Assembly (NCBI GenBank): GCA_023408075.1
Contig: JAEYKW010000042.1
Location: forward strand, 67,387 to 131,386
Length of the DNA: 64,000 nt
Direction: 5' to 3'
From: Bacillota bacterium
GTDB taxonomy: Bacteria > Bacillota > Clostridia > Christensenellales > SZUA-584
In this document: positions 23,290-31,735 of the stretch, piece by piece
Position numbering within the stretch: the first letter of the stretch is position 1
How the letters are laid out: every line of letters starts with the position of its first letter
Notes under the pieces: model-generated
Database searches by the model: none
What the model saw: the letters and a program-made list of their open reading frames with translations, nothing else
Told to the model about the DNA's origin: nothing
Program-made: the position numbers and the translations under genes

Positions 23290-23397
23290 CAATCCTCAGT
23301 CAGCAAAGCTGACAGCTCCTAAAGAGCTTCTATTCGAAGTTTAAGAACAAGCCTCCTTTATGAAAGGAGGTGGCGCGCGCAGCGCGGCGGAGGATTG
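23290..23397. repeat. Dispersed intergenic repeat, family A, copy 2
   Basis: Inverted ends CAATCCTC / GAGGATTG. The right arm has the hairpin CGCGC-GCA-GCGCG where other copies have CACGC-GCA-GCGTG, a paired change that keeps the stem. CCTCCTTT...AAAGGAGG is a second hairpin. Confidence 0.85.
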
Positions 23398-23577
23398 CAG
23401 TCTTTAGACAAAGGTATCATTTTGAATAAGTCTTTTGGCTCCCTGTTTATCATTGCGTTTGTCATCAGCGTGCAAACATAAAACGGGCGATCCATGATCG
23501 CCCCCACCACAAATAGGATGGCACATGCAGCGTGCGGAAGATTGCGGGCTTTGCCGTTTCTTTATGCCGCCTGTACG

Positions 23578-23612
23578 AAAAGGAGCCGTCCGGTTTCGAA
23601 CAGCTCCCTTTG
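23578..23612 (-). terminator. Weak terminator of pckG
   Basis: On the minus strand GGGAGC (23608-23603) can pair with GGCTCC (23587-23582), followed by TTTT. The loop is long (about 15 bases). Confidence 0.4.
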
Positions 23613-23632
23613 TGTTTCGTATTGAAACTAAA

Positions 23633-25441
23633 TTACATTCCCTGGACTCTTTCTTCGAGAGCGCTGAGCTCGTCGAACAGTGCCTTGGGCATTTTCTTCG
23701 TGGGCTGGTCGTATTTGGCGTAGTGCTCTTTGATCGATTCGATTTCGGCAAGCCACATATCTTTTTCGATCTTCAAGAGTTCGGTCATATCCTTTTCGCT
23801 CACATCAAGACCTGTGGTGTCAAGCGCACCCTGCGTGGGCATATAGCCGATCGCGGTCTTATCCGCTTTGCCTGCGCCGTCCACACGCTCGAATATCCAC
23901 TTCAATACGCGGCTGTTTTCGCCGAAGCCCGGCCACAGCCACTTGCCGTCTTTGTCTTTGCGGAACCAGTTGACGTAGAAGATTTTCGGAAGCTTGTCGG
24001 CATCGGTCGCTTCGCCGATATCAAGCCAGTGCTGCAGATAATCGCAGACGTTGTAGCCGATGAACGGCAACATTGCAAACGGGTCGCGGCGGACCTGGCC
24101 GATCTTGGCCGAAATGGCCGCAGCCGTGATTTCGCTGCCCATGATGGATCCGAGGAACACGCCGTGCTGCCACGAAAAGCTCTCGTGCACAAGCGGAATC
24201 GTGCTCGGGCGGCGTCCGCCGATGAGTATCGCGGAAATCGGCACACCCTTGGGGTCTTCCCATTCGGGCGCAATCGCGGGGCACTGTCCGGCCGGCGCTG
24301 TGAAACGCGCATTCGGATGAGCGGCGGGAGCTTCCGAACCCGGCGCCCAGTCTTTGCCCTTCCAGTCGATCAGGTGCGAGGGCGCATCATAGCCGATGCC
24401 TTCCCACCACACATCACCGTCGTCGGTCAAGCCGACGTTTGTGAATATCGTGTTTTTGTCCGAGCTGTGCATCGCGTTCGGGTTCGAGTGCATCGAAGTG
24501 CCCGGCGCCACGCCGAAGAATCCGAATTCGGGATTGATCGCGTAGAGACGGCCGTCCGCACCGAACTTCATCCAGGCGATGTCGTCGCCGATGGTCTCAA
24601 CCTTCCAGCCGGGGATCGTGGGAATCAGCATGGCGAGGTTGGTTTTGCCGCACGCGCTCGGGAATGCGCCGGTGACATATTTGACTTTGCCTTCGGGGCT
24701 GGTCAGCTTTAAAATCAGCATATGCTCAGCCATCCATCCCTCGTCTCTCGCCTGCACGGAAGCGATACGCAGCGCAAAGCACTTTTTGCCGAGCAGCGCG
24801 TTGCCGCCGTAACCGGAGCCGTAAGACCAGATGGTTCTTTCTTCGGGGAAATGGCTGATGTATTTCTGTTCGATCGGCGCACACGGCCAGGAAGAATCCT
24901 TCTGGCCTTCGGCAAGGGGTGCACCCACAGAGTGCAGGCACGGTACGAAATCGCCGTCGCCCAGCACATCAAGAACCTTTTCGCCCATGCGGGTCATGAT
25001 GCGCATGTTGGTGACAACATACGGGCTGTCCGAGATTTCCACACCGATTTTAGAAATCGGGGAGCCGATCGGGCCCATGGAGAACGGAATCACGTAAAGC
25101 GTTCTGCCCTTCATGCAGCCTTTGTAAAGCGCCTTCATGGTGTCTTTGAGTTCATTGGGGGCCACCCAATTGTTGGTCGGACCCGCGTCTTCCTGCTTTA
25201 AGGAAGAAATGTACGTTCTGTCCTCGACGCGCGCCACGTCAGACGCGTCGCTGCGGAACAGATAGCATCCGGGACGTTTCTGAGGATCGAGCGGCGTAGC
25301 CATTCCGGCATCAACCATCTCTTTGAGCAGTCTCTGATTTTCCTCTTCGGAACCGTCGCACCAATATACCTGGTCCGGCTGGCACAGTTCGGCCACTTCG
25401 TCGACCCATGCCAAAAGTTTTTTGTTAGTCGTCATTGTCAT
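23633..25441 (-). CDS. pckG: Phosphoenolpyruvate carboxykinase, GTP-dependent
   Basis: Interconverts oxaloacetate + GTP and PEP + CO2 + GDP. The protein is 602 residues, the usual length of the GTP class (ATP-type enzymes are shorter and differ). The kinase-1 loop F260-P-S-A-C264-G-K-T-N with its reactive cysteine is diagnostic of the GTP enzyme; GRRPSTIPLVHE and FGENSRVLKWI match conserved substrate and nucleotide regions. In fermenting Clostridia it often works in the CO2-fixing or anaplerotic direction. It is monocistronic; a TATAAT on the minus strand (25521-25516) is a likely -10. Confidence 0.97.
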   Translation of the reverse strand: MTMTTNKKLLAWVDEVAELCQPDQVYWCDGSEEENQRLLKEMVDAGMATPLDPQKRPGCYLFRSDASDVARVEDRTYISSLKQEDAGPTNNWVAPNELKDTMKALYKGCMKGRTLYVIPFSMGPIGSPISKIGVEISDSPYVVTNMRIMTRMGEKVLDVLGDGDFVPCLHSVGAPLAEGQKDSSWPCAPIEQKYISHFPEERTIWSYGSGYGGNALLGKKCFALRIASVQARDEGWMAEHMLILKLTSPEGKVKYVTGAFPSACGKTNLAMLIPTIPGWKVETIGDDIAWMKFGADGRLYAINPEFGFFGVAPGTSMHSNPNAMHSSDKNTIFTNVGLTDDGDVWWEGIGYDAPSHLIDWKGKDWAPGSEAPAAHPNARFTAPAGQCPAIAPEWEDPKGVPISAILIGGRRPSTIPLVHESFSWQHGVFLGSIMGSEITAAAISAKIGQVRRDPFAMLPFIGYNVCDYLQHWLDIGEATDADKLPKIFYVNWFRKDKDGKWLWPGFGENSRVLKWIFERVDGAGKADKTAIGYMPTQGALDTTGLDVSEKDMTELLKIEKDMWLAEIESIKEHYAKYDQPTKKMPKALFDELSALEERVQGM

Positions 25442-25683
25442 TTACCCTCACCTCTTTTTGAATTTTTAGAAAATCAAAATTTCCTTTTGATCCGCTATAA
25501 AACCGCATTGCTCTTATTATAACTGCTTTTTACCTGAAAATGAATCCCCTAATGAAAGTTTTTTTTTAAATTCTTGCGAAATTATCATTAACGGTACACA
25601 ACGATATGCCAGTATGATTAATTATTGCTCAATACACGCATCCGCATGCAGGCTTGTCCCCGTTTTCATAACAATAAAGCGCG

Positions 25684-25962
25684 TCAGCTCACATCATCGC
25701 GGGAGGCTTTGTAGGATATCAGTGCCCCCACAGCCGATACAAAGTTGCCGAGTATGTTCTCCTGAGCGGGCGTTAACCCTTCCGTCATGATATTGGCCAA
25801 TATCGCAGCAAGCACCGTACCCGTTTTTGACGGCAGCACCTCAAGCCAGCATTTGGGCGCAAATTGAGATTTGTCGTCATCGTCATCGTTATCGGTGTCG
25901 GTATCGCTCGCGCTTTTTATTAATTTTTTGGGATCAAAAGAAGGCGGATCATACCATGTCAT
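25684..25962 (-). CDS. Small hypothetical protein with acidic linker
   Basis: A 92-residue protein, not recognised. It begins MTWYDPPSFDPKKLIKSA, has a Asp/Thr-rich linker (about residues 18-30, with five Asp in a row), then a hydrophobic, helix-rich half (GTVLAAILANIMTEGLTPAQENILGNFVSAVGALISYKA split in two helices). GGAG lies seven bases before the ATG. The layout resembles small phage or spore-associated proteins but there is no supporting context. Confidence 0.55.
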   Translation of the reverse strand: MTWYDPPSFDPKKLIKSASDTDTDNDDDDDKSQFAPKCWLEVLPSKTGTVLAAILANIMTEGLTPAQENILGNFVSAVGALISYKASRDDVS

Positions 25963-26331
25963 ATAAAGCTCCGAACAACATTAAACTTGCCGGTGTCTTA
26001 CATATCATATTCAGCGAGCGGCATATGGTGTGAATGCCGTCTGCGGACTGCCGACGCGCAGCGGCAGAGAAAATCCCCGGTCATCGCCGGACGGTTCCCT
26101 CAGCATGTTCTTTTCCAGCCGCATTTGGCACACCGAGATCGCTCAGTCACAAATGCTTTCCGCAGACGGTTCCTTCAATGGGGTACAGCCTTGATCGAAT
26201 AAGCATGCGATTATGGTTTCGCCTTTAAGGAGAAGCTGTCGCCCAAGGCGACTGATGAGTTGATTTATGAACATCTTTCGTTTGCCGCCTTATCCTCCGA
26301 GAAGAAGGCTTATCTGAGTTGTCCGCAAAGT
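25963..26331. other. Intergenic region with diverged repeat copy
   Basis: About 370 bases without a convincing gene. Around 26229-26262 is GGAGAAG followed by the hairpin GTCGCC-CAA-GGCGAC and TGATGAG, which has the same architecture as the right arm of the family A/B repeats. The rest (two 'GCAGACGG/GCGGAC' rich segments near 26040 and 26160) is unassigned. Confidence 0.45.
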
Positions 26332-26366
26332 AAAAAAGCGGCTCAAGGATAAACACCCCAAGCCGC
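26332..26366 (-). terminator. Rho-independent terminator of the GT2-GtrA gene
   Basis: Minus-strand stem GCGGCT (26366-26361) with AGCCGC (26343-26338), then TTTTTT. It lies 14 bases beyond the stop. Confidence 0.85.
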
Positions 26367-26379
26367 CGAATTTCAATTA

Positions 26380-27387
26380 TTACTTAAATATGTACTTGCG
26401 CTGCACCGTATAGCTCACAAAGAACAGCGGCACATCGACGATGATTTTCGCGAGCAGATCGGGCACGCCCGCGAGGGTCAGCAAATCGCCGCCGCCGATA
26501 CCGACAGCCATGATCAGCAACGCAAGCAGGTAATACTTAAGCACGCTGCTGCGTTCACCGTTCGCAAAAACAACGTGGCGGTTGATCATGAAATTGACAA
26601 ACGAACTGACCGCGCGCGCCAGAAAATAGCTGGACCAGTAATCGAGGCTGAACGCGAGGTTCAACAGCGCAAACATGCTGTAATCCACCACGAACGACGC
26701 AAGCGAGGATGCGATAAACTTGAGAATCTTGCCGTATATAAGCCACGAATCGCGCAGCGGATGAAAATGCGAGCTTTTGTTGCCTTCGAGGTACACCGTT
26801 TCAATCGGCACCTCGACGTATTTGATGCCCCACCGCTCGATATTCAGCAGCATGCTCATTTCATACTCGTACCGGTCGCCTTCGAGCGCGCAAAGCTCGG
26901 CGAAAATATTGCCGGGCAGGCCGCGCAGCCCCGTCTGCGTATCCGTGACCCTGAGCCCCGTCGCCAACCGAAAAATGCCGCGCGTCAGCGTGTTGCCAAA
27001 GCGAGACCTTGCGGGCACGTCGCCCGAGAACGCCCTTGCGCCGATCACAAGCACGCCCGGGTTTTGCTTCATCGTATCAATCACAAGGCCGATATCGCCC
27101 GGCGTATGCTGGCCGTCCGCGTCCGCCGTGACAATGCCCTTTATATTCTCCTGCTTTTCAATATGCGTGATGCCCGTCTTGAGCGCCGCACCCTTCCCTT
27201 TGTTCTCAGGATGTATCAAGACACAGGCCCCCGCTGCCGAGACCTGATCAAAAACCGGCGTATAACTTTCGCCGCTGCCGTCGTCCACCACTGTTACGTT
27301 AATGTCTTTATCGCGCAGGCATTTGACCACCTGCACAAGCTTTTCATCCGGCTGATAGGCCGGGATCAGCACCGCGTATTCTTTCAC
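26380..27387 (-). CDS. Family-2 glycosyltransferase fused to GtrA-like membrane domain
   Basis: 335 residues. The N-terminal GT-A domain (about 1-215) has IPAYQPD, VVDDGSGE and the metal-binding TADADGQH of dolichol-phosphate mannose synthase-like enzymes. The C-terminal part (about 222-335) has four membrane helices of GtrA/DPMS type (FIASSLASFVVDYSMFALL, then FMINRHVVFANG). Such fusions transfer a sugar to undecaprenyl phosphate and help move it across the membrane for wall or glycoprotein decoration. It is monocistronic; the surface acceptor is unknown. Confidence 0.92.
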   Translation of the reverse strand: MKEYAVLIPAYQPDEKLVQVVKCLRDKDINVTVVDDGSGESYTPVFDQVSAAGACVLIHPENKGKGAALKTGITHIEKQENIKGIVTADADGQHTPGDIGLVIDTMKQNPGVLVIGARAFSGDVPARSRFGNTLTRGIFRLATGLRVTDTQTGLRGLPGNIFAELCALEGDRYEYEMSMLLNIERWGIKYVEVPIETVYLEGNKSSHFHPLRDSWLIYGKILKFIASSLASFVVDYSMFALLNLAFSLDYWSSYFLARAVSSFVNFMINRHVVFANGERSSVLKYYLLALLIMAVGIGGGDLLTLAGVPDLLAKIIVDVPLFFVSYTVQRKYIFK

Positions 27388-27600
27388 ACTGTCTCCTTCA
27401 TTGAGAATCTAGCGCCATTATACTCCAACGTTCGCTATTAATAAAGAGTGAGAATTCAAAAGTGTTTCGGCGGATTCGGGCAAAAAAAGAACCGCTGTCT
27501 TTGTGCAAAACAGCGGCTCTGAAACCATGCTCATGCCCAAATCCTCGGGTTGCTTAGGCTTGGTGTGCTTTACGAGCTATTCATCCTTACATGATAAGTT
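27388..27600. other. Intergenic region with terminator-like hairpin
   Basis: Holds the upstream region of the GT2-GtrA gene and, at 27482-27519, a minus-strand hairpin (CCGCTG/CAGCGG stem) followed by seven T. The hairpin probably ends transcription from uvsE and its broken downstream frame. Confidence 0.55.
27482..27519 (-). terminator. Terminator downstream of uvsE
   Basis: Minus-strand stem with CCGCTG (27516-27511) and CAGCGG (27497-27492), then CTTTTTTT. Confidence 0.75.
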
Positions 27601-27826
27601 TCACTCTGTATACAGCGCATCGTTGCGGCCGGTGAGCAGCTTGATAAACAAAAGCAGTTCGCCTTGCGAAAGCGCCCGCTTCATCACGGTTACCGGATAT
27701 TCGTTGCAGGCATATTAGCCCTGAAAAATGTTGAACGGTTAAGAAACACGGCTTCCCGCCTTGCGGCAGACGGTGATAAACAGCATGAAGACGCTGTTGC
27801 CACGCAAAATCAGGGAGTGTGTCCAT
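27601..27826 (-). pseudogene. Possible frameshifted small gene after uvsE
   Basis: An ATG directly follows the uvsE stop and reads MDTLPDFAWQQRLHAVYHR and onward. Near 27712-27720 a shift of one base would join it to a second good stretch, NEYPVTVMKRALSQGELLL then FIKLLTGRNDALYTE and stop. The two parts together would make about 75 residues. I cannot name a family. Alternatives are a short separate ORF or chance. Confidence 0.3.
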
Positions 27827-29107
27827 TCAGCTCAGGAAAAAATAAGAATCCCGCAGTTCATCAATCCGGTATTTGACGCAGAGCCTGTATAGAAAACTCT
27901 TCACTCTGCTCAACGGGACGCGCTCCGCAGCGTATGCGGCCAGCAGCTTTTCAAACGCCGCTTTTTCCTTCGGACCGGCAACTGTTCTAAAGCAGTCCCA
28001 CACATGCCGCGCGGCATTCACCGCAAAGCCGACGGTCTCACCCAGTGCCAAAGACGCTTCAACGATATCAAAAAACGACGATACCGGATAAGCGGACTTG
28101 TTTTTGAGCAGCTCGCGTACCGCATCATAGCCCGCCGGGTTTTTCTCCAGCACGAGGTATTTGTAAAGGCGCCACTGCTTCTCGAGCTTTTGAATTGAGC
28201 CGTTTTTTTCAAGACAGAACGCGCACTTGATGGCGGAGAGGTTTTTGTCCTTCACTTCTAGCATGATGTCTATACCCATAAGCGGTGCCGCAAAATCAAG
28301 AAATTCGTGCACACGGGCGGTCTTAGCATGCGCACCCGCGCGTTTGGTTTCGTCTTGCTGCGAATAATGAATCTTCTGCCGCCCGTCATTTTTGTGCCAC
28401 GTCCCGCCGCACAGGCGTATCCACTCATAAGGAGATTCTAAGCCGCAGCCGTTGATGCGGTGATGCAGATTATCGAACACGACGGGAAGCCCGAGCCTTT
28501 CACCCGTCTCCAGCACATCGGCGATGTTGAAATGGCGGTCGTCGTTTTCAATCACCAAGCGGCTTTTCACCGCATCGTCAAGATATGAAAAATGCGTACG
28601 GAAACGCGCAAGCGCCTCCGTCTTGCTGCCCGATACGCCCCCGATATGCAACACGATTTTGTTGCTGCCATCCGTATTCAGGCTGCTCAACACGCGTTCA
28701 TGATAATTCAAATCGTCGATCGACCGCTGCACCACATCAGGGTTGGCAGAATTCAGCACGGTATACTGCCCCGGATGCATCGACACACGCAGGGCTGACT
28801 GCTTGATGAGCGCCCCAATTTCTGACAGGCGCGACGAGAACATCTCCTGCCAGCCAAACGTCACTGTCGGATGCGAACCGAACGGCATCAGGTCCGAACA
28901 GATGCGGTAGAGCCGGATGTCGTTGTCGGCGTTGTACCGGATAATGGTTTCGAGCGCGCTTAGATTGCCCTCTGCGAGCGCCTCAAGCCGCCCCGGCGAT
29001 GCACTTTGAAGGCGGCAGGTCTTCATCGCAGCACCCGGCACGCCGAGCGTCAGGCACGCATAGCCCACTCGGATATTATCCTTTTCATTAACATCTGCCA
29101 TAGCCAC
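27827..29107 (-). CDS. uvsE: UV damage endonuclease UvsE/UvdE with C-terminal extension
   Basis: Nicks DNA 5' to UV photoproducts, an alternative to nucleotide excision that is often found in spore formers. The TIM-barrel part (about 10-300) shows RVGYACLTLG, RICSDLMPFGSHP, SMHPGQYTVLNS, LVIENDD and VVFDNLHH, the expected metal-ligand strands. After it, about 115 residues (EKQWRLYKYLVLEKNP, then RVPLSRVKSFLYRLCVKY) resemble the DUF1722/YbgA helical domain. The start is supported only weakly by RBS. Expression may respond to sporulation, but no promoter proves this. Confidence 0.9.
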   Translation of the reverse strand: MAMADVNEKDNIRVGYACLTLGVPGAAMKTCRLQSASPGRLEALAEGNLSALETIIRYNADNDIRLYRICSDLMPFGSHPTVTFGWQEMFSSRLSEIGALIKQSALRVSMHPGQYTVLNSANPDVVQRSIDDLNYHERVLSSLNTDGSNKIVLHIGGVSGSKTEALARFRTHFSYLDDAVKSRLVIENDDRHFNIADVLETGERLGLPVVFDNLHHRINGCGLESPYEWIRLCGGTWHKNDGRQKIHYSQQDETKRAGAHAKTARVHEFLDFAAPLMGIDIMLEVKDKNLSAIKCAFCLEKNGSIQKLEKQWRLYKYLVLEKNPAGYDAVRELLKNKSAYPVSSFFDIVEASLALGETVGFAVNAARHVWDCFRTVAGPKEKAAFEKLLAAYAAERVPLSRVKSFLYRLCVKYRIDELRDSYFFLS

Positions 29108-29207
29108 AAATCTCCGTCCTCAGCTGAAATCCTCATAGAGATTATGCCCGTTAATCGGTGACACAACGCGGGCAATATGATATATTGAGCAAGAAAACTT
29201 TGATTGG

Positions 29208-29642
29208 ATGAACAGCATGATCGAATATGTCAGTCATATCAGCGTTGAAGATTATAACAGCTTAAGGGGCGGAGCCGGATGGGGCGCAGTCGAAGAAACT
29301 CAGGCGCGCACCGGCATTGACAACTCCTTCTTTCTGGTTGCAGCCGTGGCGGACGGGCAGACGGTGGGCATGGCGCGCGTCGTCAGCGACGGCGGTTATT
29401 ATATGCTGATCGTGGATGTGATTGTCCGCCCCGATTATCAGGGACAGGGTATCGGTCAGGCGATGGTGGCGCAGGCACTGGAGCACATCCGCGCGTATTT
29501 AAGGCCCGGCCAAAAAGCGATGGTCAACCTGATGGCGGCAAAGGGCAAAGAACCGTTCTACGAAAAATTCGGCTTTCTTGAGCGCCCGAACGACAGACTC
29601 GGCGCGGGCATGATGCTATATGTACAACCGGACGAAAAATAA
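29208..29642 (+). CDS. GNAT-family N-acetyltransferase
   Basis: 144 residues with the GNAT acetyl-CoA loop in YQGQGIGQAMVAQAL (Q/R-x2-G-x-G/A form) near residues 79-93 and a beta-strand VDVIVRPD before it. The tail 'FYEKFGFLERPNDRLGAGM' is typical of YjgM/AAC(3)-like small acetyltransferases. Substrate unknown. Two ATG codons (29208, 29217) are possible; neither has a strong RBS. A terminator follows at 29684. Confidence 0.88.
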   Translation: MNSMIEYVSHISVEDYNSLRGGAGWGAVEETQARTGIDNSFFLVAAVADGQTVGMARVVSDGGYYMLIVDVIVRPDYQGQGIGQAMVAQALEHIRAYLRPGQKAMVNLMAAKGKEPFYEKFGFLERPNDRLGAGMMLYVQPDEK

Positions 29643-29683
29643 CGCACACAAATAAAAATACTGTGATATAATAAACAAAAGGG

Positions 29684-29722
29684 CGCAGCTGCTCTAAAAC
29701 AGATAGCTGCGTCTTTTTCTAT
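29684..29722 (+). terminator. Rho-independent terminator of the GNAT gene
   Basis: Stem CGCAGCT (29684-29690) with AGCTGCG (29705-29711) followed by TCTTTTTCTATTTT. It ends just before the RBS of the MORN-like gene. Confidence 0.85.
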
Positions 29723-29742
29723 TTTCCGAAAGGGCCACTCTT

Positions 29743-30693
29743 ATGCAGTATGTTTATGACAAGCTAACGGGCATAGCCCGCACCGACCGCTATCCCGGCG
29801 GCGCCGTGGGCCACTGCACGCTGGACGTAAAAAATGAAATTTCCACAGGCTGCGGCATGCTGATACCGCGCTATGGGGAGATTACCATGCGCCGCAAGAC
29901 CACAAGCTCTCTCTCATTCTATGAGAACGGGGCATTAAAGCGCATCGCGCTCGAGCAGCAAACGCGGGTTAAAACGCCGCTCGGCGAGATGCCCGCCGAG
30001 CTCGTCACGTTTTATAAAGGCGGCTCTTTGAAGCGCTTTTTCCCGCTTGACGGGCAAATCAGCGGCTATTGGTCCGAGCAGGACGAAGAAGGGCTGCTCG
30101 AAGCGCTGGCATTCAAGCTGCCATCCGGCGAAATAAAAGCCAAGATCATCGGCTGCTGTTTTTACGAGAGCGGTGCGGTAAAATCACTCACACTCTGGCC
30201 CACGCAAACCGTACGGGTGAATGCGGGCTTTGGCACCGTGCCTGTGCGGCACGGCATCAGCTTTTATGAAAGCGGCGCGCTCAGATCCTTAGAGCCTGCG
30301 TACCCAACAGCCCTGCCGACCCCCATCGGCCTGCTCAAGGCCTATGACGCGGCGGCTTGCGGCATCAACGCAGACTTAAATTCCCTTGAGTTCGACGAGC
30401 AGGGCCGCGTCATTGCGCTCACAGTCCCGAATACCAAGATCACGGCACAGGGCATCGATGGGCACACCGAAACGGTTGCGCCCGTACTGGCTGTGAATCC
30501 GCTCGATGATGAAAGTATGATCGAGATTCCCGTACGCGTGAGTTTCACCGAAGGCTCGGTGATTTTAAGCGTGAACGGGCGGCAATGCGATTATGATCTT
30601 CACAACACAAAGTTCACCGTGCAGCATACAAAGCCGCTGCAAACGGCGTGCTCGGGCCAGAACTGCGCGGCATGCGGGCTGTGCCCGTTATAA
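29743..30693 (+). CDS. MORN-variant repeat protein with C-terminal Cys motif
   Basis: A 316-residue cytoplasmic protein made of recurring beta-hairpin units: SFYENGALKRI, TFYKGGSLKRF, CFYESGAVKSL, SFYESGALRSL and a final LEFDEQGRVIAL. These match the MORN_2/YwqK-like 'F-Y-x-x-G-x-L-K' repeat. The last residues contain CSGQNCAACGLCPL, four cysteines that could bind a metal or Fe-S cluster. A molybdate-binding TOBE protein follows 51 bases later on the same strand, so a link to metal or molybdenum handling is possible but unproven. Exact function unknown. Confidence 0.7.
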   Translation: MQYVYDKLTGIARTDRYPGGAVGHCTLDVKNEISTGCGMLIPRYGEITMRRKTTSSLSFYENGALKRIALEQQTRVKTPLGEMPAELVTFYKGGSLKRFFPLDGQISGYWSEQDEEGLLEALAFKLPSGEIKAKIIGCCFYESGAVKSLTLWPTQTVRVNAGFGTVPVRHGISFYESGALRSLEPAYPTALPTPIGLLKAYDAAACGINADLNSLEFDEQGRVIALTVPNTKITAQGIDGHTETVAPVLAVNPLDDESMIEIPVRVSFTEGSVILSVNGRQCDYDLHNTKFTVQHTKPLQTACSGQNCAACGLCPL

Positions 30694-30744
30694 CAGTCCG
30701 GTATCCGGTTATAATAATATAAACAAAAGCGAAGGAGAAAAGCC

Positions 30745-30957
30745 ATGAAACTCAGCGCGAGAAACCAGTTAAAGGGCAAGGTGGTGTCCATCAACGAAGG
30801 GGCGGTCAACGCCATCGTCGGCATCGATATCGGGGGCGGCAATGTGATCACCGCGACCATATCGATCAGCGCCGTGCATGAGCTGAACCTGACGGTCGGC
30901 TGCGATGCGTATGCGGTGATCAAGGCGACCAGCGTGATGGTGGGCGTCCCGGACTGA
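30745..30957 (+). CDS. TOBE-domain (molbindin/Mop-like) protein
   Basis: A single TOBE domain of 70 residues: MKLSARNQLKGKVVSINEGA, IDIGGGNVITATIS, LNLTVGCDAYAVIKATSVMV. This is the signature of Mop/molbindins, which bind molybdate or tungstate as oligomers and act as a store or buffer. GGAG lies before the ATG. It probably shares a transcript with the MORN-like gene upstream and converges with the flavodoxin-like gene downstream. No molybdate transporter or cofactor gene is in the window. Confidence 0.9.
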   Translation: MKLSARNQLKGKVVSINEGAVNAIVGIDIGGGNVITATISISAVHELNLTVGCDAYAVIKATSVMVGVPD

Positions 30958-30973
30958 CCGCTTTCGCGTTGTC

Positions 30974-31627
30974 TCAGAGGCTTGCCAGCGCGAGCCGTTT
31001 GCCCAGCTCATACGCGCTTTCCATATCAACGGGAAACTGATTGCGTTTCACGGCAGTTTTTTGTGCCACATCGATATTGGATGTGTTGTATTTCGCATAG
31101 TCGTCAAACTGGTAGGTATCGGCAGAGGTCATATACGCGCTGGTGCCGCCAAGCAGCTGAAGATAACGCTGGATCGTCTTATATAAATAGTCGTAACCGC
31201 GTTGTTGCGCGGCATCCGCAGGCAGCCCCATCGTATAGATAGCACCGCTGCTTAAAGCTCCCGCGAAATACGAGCGCGTTTCCTGGCTGTATGAAACGCT
31301 CGGGAACACAAGGCGCTCCAAAAACGCGCGCGTTGCGCTTGTCACATCGCCGAGGTATATCGGCGAGCCGAGCAGCAACCCGCCGCAGGATACCGTAATT
31401 TCCTCGAGCAGCCCTGTCAGGCCGTCGCGCATCACACAGCGCCCCGCCGTTTCTCCGTGCCCTTTTTTGCAGGCAAAGCAGCTGATACAGCCCCGAAAGC
31501 TTAAATCATACAGATGTACAAGCTGCGTCTCGACACCGGCCGCCGCTGCGCCGCTCAGCGCGCTTTGCAGCAACTGCGCGGTGTTCCACTGCGTTCTCGG
31601 GCTGCCGTTCACGGCAATAATTTTCAT
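30974..31627 (-). CDS. Flavodoxin-fold NAD(P)H-dependent FMN reductase
   Basis: 217 residues starting MKIIAVNGSPRTQWNTAQLL, the FMN phosphate loop of NQO/WrbA/FMN_red proteins. It contains CISCFACKKG (C-x2-C-x2-C), seen in the 'iron-sulfur flavoprotein' relatives, and GGLLLGSPIYLGDVTSATRAFLERL split around the flavin-binding loop. The start at 31627 is preceded by GGGAGGGGA; a longer frame upstream lacks support. It may reduce quinones, metals or nitroaromatics in anaerobes. Divergent from the GNAT gene at 31736. Confidence 0.88.
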   Translation of the reverse strand: MKIIAVNGSPRTQWNTAQLLQSALSGAAAAGVETQLVHLYDLSFRGCISCFACKKGHGETAGRCVMRDGLTGLLEEITVSCGGLLLGSPIYLGDVTSATRAFLERLVFPSVSYSQETRSYFAGALSSGAIYTMGLPADAAQQRGYDYLYKTIQRYLQLLGGTSAYMTSADTYQFDDYAKYNTSNIDVAQKTAVKRNQFPVDMESAYELGKRLALASL

Positions 31628-31735
31628 ACTGTCCCCTCCCCCATAAATATCAATCACAATCATATGCCTTTCGTTTTCCGCTGGCAAGCAAAACATGGTA
31701 TAATCCTCTATATCCGTCGCAGGGAGGTTATCAAA

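Larger units (their letters stand above)
22954..23577. other. Repeat-rich intergenic region
   Basis: About 620 bases without a gene, between convergent exporter and pckG. It holds two family-A repeats (23059-23160 and 23290-23397). A perfect 8-bp hairpin, GGGCGATC-CAT-GATCGCCC, lies at 23485-23503, and a partial repeat-like piece near 23517-23546 (GGATGGCACATGCAGCGTGCGG). Nothing else is recognised. Confidence 0.6.

Noticed and set aside
23525..24712. Long open frame (395 codons) on the plus strand opposite pckG
   Set aside because: It lies fully antisense to a clear 602-residue PEP carboxykinase, has no RBS and a low-complexity Arg/His-rich product; it is a shadow of GC-biased codons. The same applies to long antisense frames at 21345-22307, 7506-8438, 26575-27441 and 52491-53564.
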